Assembly (NCBI GenBank): GCA_028527945.1
Contig: JAQQAK010000108.1
Span: forward strand, 1 to 8,571
DNA: 8,571 bases
Source: Spirochaetaceae bacterium
Lineage (GTDB): Bacteria > Spirochaetota > Spirochaetia > UBA9216
Reading direction: 5' to 3'
Shown here: positions 1 to 6,072 of the stretch, piece by piece
Position numbering within the stretch: the stretch's first letter is position 1
Layout of the letters: every line of letters starts with the position of its first letter
Translations under genes and position numbers: made by a program
The notes under the pieces: generated by a model
The model's database searches: none
Seen by the model: only the letters and a program-made list of their open reading frames with translations
What the model was told of the DNA's origin: nothing

Positions 1-541
1 AATGATGCATCTTCCGGCTTTGGAAAAGGCTGGCCTTATTGAAAAGGCTCTAAAGGCTGTTGTTCAGATAGGCGTTACTGTTAAAGGATTTATGAGTGAT
101 GATAATGATCATTCACTTGGAAGCATGTATCAAATATCCAACCAGTTCACAATTGGACAAACTGAAAAAGAAATAATCCAGAAACTTGAAAAGCTCTCTG
201 AGCAACTGTCCGGATATGAAAGAACTGCCAGAACAGAAATATACGAAAAAAAGAAAACTGAAATCGATGATGCTGTTTTTAGGGCTTTTGGTCTTTTAAC
301 TAATTGTAGGTTATTAACCTCAACAGAGGCCATTAGTAATCTGTTAACACTACGACTTGGTATATGTCTTGGGCTTATTAATATTCCTCTTGAATTGTGT
401 ACCAGTCTTGTCTTTTTATGCCAAAAATCTCACATAGAGAAAATTGCTCTTGAAAATGGTGCTTCAACAGATGAAACTATAATTGATATGTTTAGGGCGG
501 ACTTTATTAGAACCGCTTTAAATGATAAAAAGATAAATTGA
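1..541 (+). CDS. mcsB: Protein-arginine kinase McsB, C-terminal half (5' end outside window)
   Basis: McsB belongs to the ATP:guanido phosphotransferase family and phosphorylates arginine side chains of proteins, marking them for degradation by ClpCP. Only the last 179 residues are visible, about half of the usual 350-360. The ATG at base 2 is an internal Met pair inside the conserved MMHLPAL stretch, so the gene starts upstream of the window. Family landmarks in order are HLPAL, a degenerate form of the GxxGEGSEALG loop (FMSDDNDHSLG), the strong QISNQ motif, the ERxAR helix, the LTNCR motif and the LRLGICLGL helix of the C-terminal domain. The phosphoarginine-sensing motif RDxxRA near the C-terminus reads IDMFRA here (bases 482-499), so its first Arg is lost. 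The gene ends 60 bases before clpC, and the two are probably co-transcribed. In Firmicutes ctsR and mcsA usually precede it, but those would lie outside this window. Family assignment is firm; activity cannot be judged from this half. Confidence 0.93.
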   Translation, partial: MMHLPALEKAGLIEKALKAVVQIGVTVKGFMSDDNDHSLGSMYQISNQFTIGQTEKEIIQKLEKLSEQLSGYERTARTEIYEKKKTEIDDAVFRAFGLLTNCRLLTSTEAISNLLTLRLGICLGLINIPLELCTSLVFLCQKSHIEKIALENGASTDETIIDMFRADFIRTALNDKKIN

Positions 542-560
542 TGTATGGATATATTTTAAT

Positions 561-585
561 GTTTAAAGTTTAAAACGTTTTTAAA
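561..585. repeat. Tandem GTTTAAA and AAAACGTTTT palindrome upstream of clpC
   Basis: The 60-base mcsB-clpC gap contains two back-to-back copies of GTTTAAA (561-567 and 568-574). The second copy runs into a near-perfect inverted repeat, TTTAAAACGTTTTTAAA (569-585), whose centre AAAACGTTTT is a perfect palindrome. It lies just upstream of the clpC ribosome binding site. It could be an operator or a weak structure in the message, but such motifs also arise by chance in AT-rich gaps. No regulator is assigned. Confidence 0.3.
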
Positions 586-591
586 TAGATT

Positions 592-596
592 GGAGG
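592..596 (+). promoter_or_regulatory. Ribosome binding site of clpC
   Basis: A GGAGG lies five bases before the ATG at 602. It settles the start: an in-frame TTG at 590 would add four residues, but it would place the Shine-Dalgarno inside the coding region. ATG 602 also gives the expected ClpC beginning, MFKGLTQRAQ. Confidence 0.85.
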
Positions 597-601
597 AAAG
601 A

Positions 602-3088
602 ATGTTTAAAGGACTTACACAAAGAGCTCAGAGAATACTTACTATTTTTGCTCAAGAAGAAGCAAAAAGGTTTCATTCAGATCAGCTGCTTCCTGAGCAT
701 ATAATTCTTGCAATTATAAAAGAAGGTGAAGGTCTTGGTTATAAAGCTGTACAGGCTGCTGGAATAGATCCTGGCGAATTACAGTTGGAAATTGAACGGA
801 ATATACCTAAAAAACATAGTGGTCTTATTTTGGGTGATGTACCTCCATCAAGACGTGGTAAAAAAATTCTTGAAGATTCCGCGGAAGAAGCAAGAAACCT
901 TGGGCATGATTATATCGGAACAGAACATCTAATTATTGCTTCTGTTAATGAGAGTGGAAGTGTTGTTTCAAGATTTTTCATAAAGAATTCAGTAAATACA
1001 GATAATTTAAGAGCTACTGTTATGGATCTAAGAGGTCCAGGAAATATAAAGCAGAAAAATCCGCTACAGAATGAACAAAGCAGAAAAAAACAGAATACTG
1101 GTAGTAAAAAATCTACTCCTACACTTGATGAGTTTTCAAGAGAATTAACCGAGTACGCAAGAGCCAAAAAGCTGGATCCTGTGATTGGACGAGAAAAGGA
1201 AATTCAGCGTGTTATACAAATTCTTGCAAGACGTAACAAAAATAATCCGGTTTTAATTGGTGAACCAGGGGTTGGTAAAACAGCAATTATAGAAGGTCTT
1301 GCGCAGAAAATTGTTGAAGGAGAAGCTCCTGAAGTCCTTATAGGAAAAAGAGTTCTTACTCTGGATCTTGCTTCCTTAATTGCGGGTACAAAATATCGTG
1401 GTGAGTTTGAAGAGCGGCTGAAACGGGTTATGAAAGAAATTAGTGCTGCTGGTAATGTAATTTTATTCATTGATGAACTGCATACAATTATCGGCGCAGG
1501 AGGCGCTGAAGGGGCCATAGACGCGTCTAATATGCTTAAGCCTGCATTATCAAGGGGAGAGCTTCAATGTATTGGCGCAACAACTTTGAATGAGTATAAA
1601 AAGCATATTGAAAAAGATGCAGCCCTTGAACGAAGATTTCAGACTATCGTTGTTGAAGAGCCAAACATTGATGATACAATAAGTATTCTTAAAGGAATAA
1701 AGCTGAATTATGAAGAGCATCATAATGTAGTCTATACCGAAGATGCTCTGGAAGCTGCTGCCAAATTATCTTCAAAGTATATTTCTGACAGATTCCTGCC
1801 GGATAAAGCTATAGATCTTATCGATGAAGCAGGTTCTTATAAAAGAATTAATAATAGTATTAGACCTAAAGAACTTGCTGAAATGGAAAAAAAGATCGAA
1901 GATCTGACTCAAGAAAAAATAACTCTTGTAAACAGCCAGAATTATGAGAAGGCTGCTGCTGTAAGAGATACTGTCAGGCAGATGAAAAATGAAGTGGAAG
2001 AGCTAAAAAAAGGCTGGCAGGACACCTTAAAACAGGAAAAGAATGAAGTAAACGCTGATGATATTCAGGAATTAATATCCAACATAACTGGTATTCCACT
2101 TTTTAGAATAGCACAGTCTGAATCTGAGCGTCTTTTAAATATAGAAGAAGAATTGCATAAAAGTGTAATAGGCCAGGATGACGGAATAAAGGTTATTGCA
2201 TCATCTATAAGACGGTCACGAACAGGTTTGAGTTCTCCATTTAGGCCGATGGGTTCTTTTATATTCTTGGGACCTACTGGTGTTGGTAAAACACTTTTGG
2301 CAAAAACTCTTGCCGAGTTTTTATTTGGTGATAAAGATTCTCTTATTAGAATTGATATGTCTGATTATATGGAAAAGCATAATCTTTCAAGACTTGTCGG
2401 CGCCCCTCCAGGATATGTTGGATACGAGGAAGGCGGAGTTCTGACTGAGCAGATAAGAAGAAGACCTTACAGCGTTATTTTGCTTGATGAGATTGAAAAG
2501 GCTCATCCTGACGTATTTAATCTTCTTTTGCAGGTTCTTGAAGAGGGTGAACTTGCTGATAACCTTGGGCATAAGGTTTCGTTTAGAAATGCTGTTCTTA
2601 TTATGACAAGTAACGCTGGAGCACGAGAGATTTCAAGGGGAACATCTTTGGGATTTTCTGTTGCAGAAGGAATAATGGATCACAATGAAATTAAAAACTC
2701 TGCAATGACTGAACTTAGAAAATTCTTCAGACCTGAGTTTCTTAACCGTATTGATGATATTGTCGTTTTTCATAGTCTTGATAAGAAAGATGTTGGAAAG
2801 ATATTTGATATAATGTTTTCTGAAGTAGCTTTAAGATTATTTGAAAATAATATTTTTATTGAAATAAGCAAGAAAGCAAAAGAAAAACTTATTGAAGAAG
2901 GTTATGACGTTAAATACGGTGCAAGACCTCTTAGAAGAATGATACAGAATCAGATTGAAGATAATCTTTCAATGGAAATGCTTAAAGGCAATTTTAAGAG
3001 CGGAGATCATATTCTGGTTGAATGCCGAAACAATAAAATTAAATTTAAACTTAAAAAAGTTCTTAAAGTAGATGAGGCCAATGTATAA
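602..3088 (+). CDS. clpC: ATP-dependent Clp protease ATP-binding subunit ClpC
   Basis: ClpC is a hexameric AAA+ unfoldase that threads tagged or damaged proteins into the ClpP peptidase in the cytoplasm. The 828-residue protein has full family length. It has two N-terminal Clp_N repeats (about 1-140), AAA+ module 1 with Walker A GEPGVGKT (220-227) and Walker B VILFIDE (286-292), an Arg pair in ALERRF (344-345), a UVR-type coiled middle domain (about 429-465), and AAA+ module 2 with Walker A GPTGVGKT (557-564), Walker B VILLDE (625-630), FLNR Arg (716) and sensor-2 GAR (773-775). A KYRG pore loop and a GYVGY pore loop are present. The tripeptide LGF (683-685) sits where ClpP-docking loops lie, so a ClpP partner is expected. 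The middle domain marks it as ClpC rather than ClpA, ClpB or ClpE. Glu32 and Glu108 match the phosphoarginine-binding glutamates of Bacillus ClpC, fitting the mcsB neighbour. The second Clp_N repeat has a diverged tail. All catalytic motifs look intact. Confidence 0.96.
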   Translation: MFKGLTQRAQRILTIFAQEEAKRFHSDQLLPEHIILAIIKEGEGLGYKAVQAAGIDPGELQLEIERNIPKKHSGLILGDVPPSRRGKKILEDSAEEARNLGHDYIGTEHLIIASVNESGSVVSRFFIKNSVNTDNLRATVMDLRGPGNIKQKNPLQNEQSRKKQNTGSKKSTPTLDEFSRELTEYARAKKLDPVIGREKEIQRVIQILARRNKNNPVLIGEPGVGKTAIIEGLAQKIVEGEAPEVLIGKRVLTLDLASLIAGTKYRGEFEERLKRVMKEISAAGNVILFIDELHTIIGAGGAEGAIDASNMLKPALSRGELQCIGATTLNEYKKHIEKDAALERRFQTIVVEEPNIDDTISILKGIKLNYEEHHNVVYTEDALEAAAKLSSKYISDRFLPDKAIDLIDEAGSYKRINNSIRPKELAEMEKKIEDLTQEKITLVNSQNYEKAAAVRDTVRQMKNEVEELKKGWQDTLKQEKNEVNADDIQELISNITGIPLFRIAQSESERLLNIEEELHKSVIGQDDGIKVIASSIRRSRTGLSSPFRPMGSFIFLGPTGVGKTLLAKTLAEFLFGDKDSLIRIDMSDYMEKHNLSRLVGAPPGYVGYEEGGVLTEQIRRRPYSVILLDEIEKAHPDVFNLLLQVLEEGELADNLGHKVSFRNAVLIMTSNAGAREISRGTSLGFSVAEGIMDHNEIKNSAMTELRKFFRPEFLNRIDDIVVFHSLDKKDVGKIFDIMFSEVALRLFENNIFIEISKKAKEKLIEEGYDVKYGARPLRRMIQNQIEDNLSMEMLKGNFKSGDHILVECRNNKIKFKLKKVLKVDEANV

Positions 3089-3692
3089 TAAACGTTTAGG
3101 AGATATTTATTTTACAGCTTTTGATTTTGAGACAACAGGTCTTTATCCTGATAAAGATAAGATAATAGAAATAGGTGCAGTGAAATATAATTTATCCGGA
3201 GAACGATATGTATTCTCCGGACTTATAAATCCTGAAATGAGTATTCCTGAGGCAGCTTCAAATGTTAATGGGATTTCAGATAATATGGTCGCTGACAAGC
3301 CTTTAATGAAAGATATTCTGCCAGATTTTATTGATTTTATTGATGGTACTGTGCTTGTTGCGCATAATATTGGATTTGACGCAGCATTTCTAATGTTTGC
3401 TATAGATTTTTTAGGATTTAAAATAGATAACCTTGTTTGTATTGATACTATAATTCTTGCGAAACATTTTTTTAAAGGATTTAGAAGTTATAAACTAGGA
3501 AATATAGCAAAAAATATTGGAATAGATTTAACAAATGCCCATCGCGCAGAAGATGACGCGGTCGCTTGTATGGAATTATTTCTGAAATGCATAGATAGTA
3601 TTCCTGATAAAGAAAATATAGAGTTACGTCAACTTATGAAAATTTCAGGACATAGAAAAAAAACACTGGCAGATAGTAAACGTAATAGGTAG
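3081..3692 (+). CDS. DEDDh-family 3'-5' exonuclease (DnaQ/PolC epsilon-like)
   Basis: This is a small cytoplasmic nuclease of the DnaQ-like DEDDh superfamily, which removes nucleotides from 3' ends using two metal ions. All motifs are present: Exo I FDFETTG with Asp15 and Glu17, Exo II HNIGFDAAF with Asp100, and Exo III HRAEDDA with His154 and Asp159. With about 203 residues it is a stand-alone exonuclease domain followed by a short basic tail rich in Lys and Arg; there is no polymerase, BRCT or helicase part. It could be a proofreading subunit of DNA polymerase III or a separate DNA or RNA trimming enzyme; sequence alone does not decide. The start is uncertain. ATG 3081 has GAGG three bases upstream and overlaps clpC by 8 bases. 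ATG 3072 would add three residues and overlap by 17, but has no clear Shine-Dalgarno. Either overlap implies translational coupling to clpC. RNase Z follows four bases later. Confidence 0.9.
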   Translation: MYNKRLGDIYFTAFDFETTGLYPDKDKIIEIGAVKYNLSGERYVFSGLINPEMSIPEAASNVNGISDNMVADKPLMKDILPDFIDFIDGTVLVAHNIGFDAAFLMFAIDFLGFKIDNLVCIDTIILAKHFFKGFRSYKLGNIAKNIGIDLTNAHRAEDDAVACMELFLKCIDSIPDKENIELRQLMKISGHRKKTLADSKRNR

Positions 3693-3696
3693 AAAT

Positions 3697-4626
3697 ATGA
3701 ATCTTGAAGCTTTTATTCTCGGTACAGGCGGAATGATGCCTTTACCTCATAGATTTTTAACATCAGTATTGCTTCGGCGTGAAGGGGAGCTTTTTCTCTT
3801 TGATTGTGGTGAAGCTACTCAAATATCACTAAAAAAACTGAACTTGAAATGGAAGAAGATTACTTCAATCTTTATTTCACATACTCATGCGGATCATGTA
3901 ACAGGGCTTCCCGGAATTCTTATGTTGTCATCTCAAGTTGACAGGGATGAACCATTATACATTTATGGGCCGCCAAAAATAAAAGAATATATCGAAGCAA
4001 GCAGAAGAACTCTTGATATGTATATAAATTACGAAATTATTGTAAGAGAGATTTCTGAGGATGGAGTATGTTACGAGGGTGATGGGTTTAAGATATCGGC
4101 ATTTAAGTTGGAGCATACAAAAACTTGTTATGGATACGTTTTGCAGGAAGATGAAAGGCCTGGAATCTTTTATCCAGAAAAGGCTGAAGAATTAAACGTC
4201 CCTAAAGGCCCATTATGGTCTGTTTTACAGCGTGGAGAATCTGTTGAACTGGAAGATGGAAGTATCGTTAAGCCTGAAGATGTTATGGGTATAGCAAGAT
4301 CCGGACGTAAGTTTACCTTTGTTACAGATACTCTATATCTTGAGAAAATATCAAAATGGGCAGCTAATTCAGATCTGATGATTTGTGAAGGTATGTTTAA
4401 GCACGAACTTAAAGAAGATGCTTTTGAAAAAAAGCATATGACCTCTGTACAGGCAGCAACTTGCGCGGCAGATGCTGGCGGAGTAAAACGTATGGGACTT
4501 ATTCATTACAGCCCAAGGTATATTGAGCCTGATTTACGTGCAATGTTAAAAGAAGCAAGAGAAATATTTCCTGCAACATTCTTAAGTCGGGATGGTCAAA
4601 CCTTATCAATTCCTAATGTTGATTGA
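3697..4626 (+). CDS. rnz: Ribonuclease Z (tRNA 3'-end processing endonuclease)
   Basis: RNase Z is a zinc metallo-beta-lactamase-fold endonuclease that cuts precursor tRNA after the discriminator base, so that CCA can be added or exposed. The 309-residue length matches the short bacterial form. The zinc motif HTHADH is at 62-67. Further expected ligands are His140 (LEHT), Asp211 (VTDT) and His270 (IHYS), with His247 in KKHMTS likely at the active site. The protruding flexible arm that grips tRNA corresponds to about 165-200, including VPKGPLW and KPEDVMG. The beginning, LGTGGMMPLPHR, resembles the clostridial-type RNase Z subgroup, where the usual RN pair is replaced. ATG 3697 is preceded by AGGTAG, which overlaps the stop codon of the exonuclease gene, so the two are surely one transcript. 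It is the last gene of the plus-strand block. A beta-lactamase-fold phosphodiesterase of another kind is unlikely, given the arm and the ligand set. Confidence 0.94.
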   Translation: MNLEAFILGTGGMMPLPHRFLTSVLLRREGELFLFDCGEATQISLKKLNLKWKKITSIFISHTHADHVTGLPGILMLSSQVDRDEPLYIYGPPKIKEYIEASRRTLDMYINYEIIVREISEDGVCYEGDGFKISAFKLEHTKTCYGYVLQEDERPGIFYPEKAEELNVPKGPLWSVLQRGESVELEDGSIVKPEDVMGIARSGRKFTFVTDTLYLEKISKWAANSDLMICEGMFKHELKEDAFEKKHMTSVQAATCAADAGGVKRMGLIHYSPRYIEPDLRAMLKEAREIFPATFLSRDGQTLSIPNVD

Positions 4627-4682
4627 TATTAATATGAGGCAATAGAGGCTTTTTTTATTTTTTCGCAGAGATGAAGTAAACA

Positions 4683-4701
4683 CCCCGCCAAAGTGACGGG
4701 G
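4683..4701 (-). terminator. Possible hairpin at the convergent gene junction
   Basis: CCCCG (4683-4687) and CGGGG (4697-4701) can form a five-pair GC stem with a nine-base loop, extendable by one more pair across a C-A mismatch. It lies 11 bases past the stop codon of the minus-strand membrane protein, where a terminator is expected. The stretch that follows on the minus strand is only weakly T-rich (TGTTTACTT), so this is not a textbook intrinsic terminator. On the plus strand no T-run follows the stem at all. The rnz side has a T-rich run at 4650-4663 without a convincing hairpin. Confidence 0.4.
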
Positions 4702-4712
4702 AGGTTGTTGAC

Positions 4713-6014
4713 TTATTCTGAAGGAGTTAATTCTTTAGAAGCAATATAATTTCTGTATTTATCAGGATCACTTCTAAAAGCTATTGTTGTGCTTTTGGTC
4801 TCAAATTCAGCCTTTGATAAAGCAATCTTTGCTTCCTTTATCATTCTTTTATGATCAAGAAGTCTTCCGTTTCTTGAAGTCATTCCAGCATAAATTCTGT
4901 ATTCTGAATCAGAAAATACACCTTCCATATTTTTAATAAATCTCTCTACTAAAATAATACCTTCATCAATATCCTTATCCGGAATTATTATACAAAAAGT
5001 ATGATCCCCTGACTCGAAGGCAAGATCCTTGTATTGAAAATGATTTATAATAAGCTCAGAAATATTCTTGTATGGAATTATGCCTGAAGGGCTTACAAAC
5101 TTCATTACAACAAAACAACTGTCCTGGTAAAAAGACGCCGCGCGTTTTAATTCAGCATCAAGCTTTTCCTGAAGAAAACTGCCCCAGACAAGTCCGCTTC
5201 TATCAGAATACATTCCTGTTGTCTTTTTATCTTTATTTAACTCTTCTTTTGACGTTTCAGATTCACTATCCTCTGGTTCATCACTTATAATATCATCTTC
5301 GATTATATTATTTTCTGTATTTATGTCATCAGGAAGAGATAGATCTAAATCATCATCGTCATCATCATTTTCTAATGAAGATTCAAAATCTTCTGTAGAA
5401 TCGTCATCATTATCTTTATAACTGTCTCTGTAATCTTCTTCCTCATCAGTACGGTCTGAATCTGCTTTTTCATAGTCTGTAGTAAAGTAAACTACAAGCG
5501 TAAGGGCAAGAAAAGCAAGGATTATAATTAGAGAATTGCGTAATACTGGAAAAAGAACCTTACGATCAAGAAAATTAAATATCAAAGTTGTATGAATTTT
5601 CAATCCTCCAGAGGTATAAAGATTAGAACTTGAAATCTTTACAAGAGGGTGGGATGCTGTCATTTGAGGAACAGTCCCTGCTGAAATAGCTTTATAATCG
5701 CTATTTTTTAACAAACTTTGATCTTTAATATGCACATACTGAAGTTGATTATTTCCAGTATCAAGTATAATTCCTGAAAGTGATGGAAACTTTCCAAAAA
5801 TTTCATCAACTTTTTTTAGAAAGTATTTTGATGAAAAAGAATTATCTACAGAATAAGCACTTTCTATCTTAGTGTTTATCAAAGACGTAACTTCTTCTGC
5901 CTTTTTTGATTCAGCTCCTTTGAAGGATGATACTGAATACCATACATAGAAACCTACAAGAAAATAGAACACAATGCTTATTGAAACAAATATTTTTATG
6001 CTTTTCTTCGCCAT
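4713..6014 (-). CDS. Two-TM membrane protein with acidic linker and degenerate GGDEF-like domain
   Basis: The function of this 433-residue protein is unknown. An uncleaved hydrophobic segment (about 8-27) and a second one (about 159-178) enclose a non-cytoplasmic domain (28-158) of unidentified fold. A very acidic, probably disordered linker follows (180-258; 39 of 79 residues are Asp or Glu, including six Asp in a row at 217-222). The C-terminal part (about 270-425) has the pattern of a GGDEF domain: an LQEKLDAELKRA helix, a VVMKF strand, a stretch ending in CIIIPD, a helix with VERFIK, a YAGMTS strand, and a final AKIALSKAE helix. At the signature position it reads GDHTF (336-340) instead of GGDEF, so diguanylate cyclase activity is not expected. 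It may be a binding or sensory relic. The layout resembles a membrane sensor: outer domain, TM, linker, output. It lies downstream of the Maf pair but seems to have its own promoter and no Shine-Dalgarno. A HAMP or kinase domain is not seen. Confidence 0.8.
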   Translation of the reverse strand: MAKKSIKIFVSISIVFYFLVGFYVWYSVSSFKGAESKKAEEVTSLINTKIESAYSVDNSFSSKYFLKKVDEIFGKFPSLSGIILDTGNNQLQYVHIKDQSLLKNSDYKAISAGTVPQMTASHPLVKISSSNLYTSGGLKIHTTLIFNFLDRKVLFPVLRNSLIIILAFLALTLVVYFTTDYEKADSDRTDEEEDYRDSYKDNDDDSTEDFESSLENDDDDDDLDLSLPDDINTENNIIEDDIISDEPEDSESETSKEELNKDKKTTGMYSDRSGLVWGSFLQEKLDAELKRAASFYQDSCFVVMKFVSPSGIIPYKNISELIINHFQYKDLAFESGDHTFCIIIPDKDIDEGIILVERFIKNMEGVFSDSEYRIYAGMTSRNGRLLDHKRMIKEAKIALSKAEFETKSTTIAFRSDPDKYRNYIASKELTPSE

Positions 6015-6022
6015 ATTATTAT

Positions 6023-6050
6023 ATTATACGGAAGAAATTGCAGTTGTATA
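6023..6050 (-). promoter_or_regulatory. Sigma-70-like promoter for the GGDEF-like membrane protein
   Basis: Reading the minus strand, TATACA (6050-6045; 4 of 6 matches to TTGACA) is followed after 16 bases by a perfect TATAAT (6028-6023). Only eight bases separate this -10 from the ATG at 6014, so transcription would begin at or within a base or two of the start codon. A second TATAAT overlaps it by one base (6023-6018) but has no good -35. No Shine-Dalgarno is visible before the ATG. A-T tracts immediately upstream could act as an UP element. Confidence 0.5.
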
Positions 6051-6054
6051 TAGC

Positions 6055-6070
6055 TTTTTTTACAAAAAAA
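6055..6070. repeat. T7-AC-A7 inverted repeat between minus-strand genes
   Basis: Seven T (6055-6061), AC, then seven A (6064-6070) form a short AT-only inverted repeat in the 58-base gap after the Maf-like gene. It begins three bases past that gene's stop codon and lies directly upstream of the -35 of the next promoter. It may be a weak transcript end, an UP-like element or a bent A-tract. The hairpin loop would be too small for a normal stem, so part of the stem would have to open. Confidence 0.4.
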
Positions 6071-6072
6071 TA

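Noticed and set aside
590..601. In-frame TTG start adding four residues to ClpC
   Set aside because: The GGAGG ribosome binding site would fall inside the coding region. ATG 602 has ideal spacing and gives the usual ClpC N-terminus.
910..1518. Two minus-strand open frames of 85 and 104 codons inside clpC
   Set aside because: They are antisense to highly conserved AAA+ motifs and have no independent support.
4626..4663. Intrinsic terminator for rnz
   Set aside because: There is a T-rich tract (4650-4663), but the GAGGC copies before it are direct, not inverted, repeats. The only palindrome nearby (ATATTAATAT, 4626-4635) is all AT and too far from the tract.
5072..5290. A plus-strand frame inside the membrane protein gene
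   Set aside because: It is a shadow of the opposite coding strand without family motifs. The sense frame has TM segments and a recognisable domain pattern.
5331..5410. Triplet repeat ATC/GTC run as a possible microsatellite or phase-variable tract
   Set aside because: It encodes the poly-Asp part of the acidic linker. The repeats are imperfect and in units of three, so slippage would not shift the frame.
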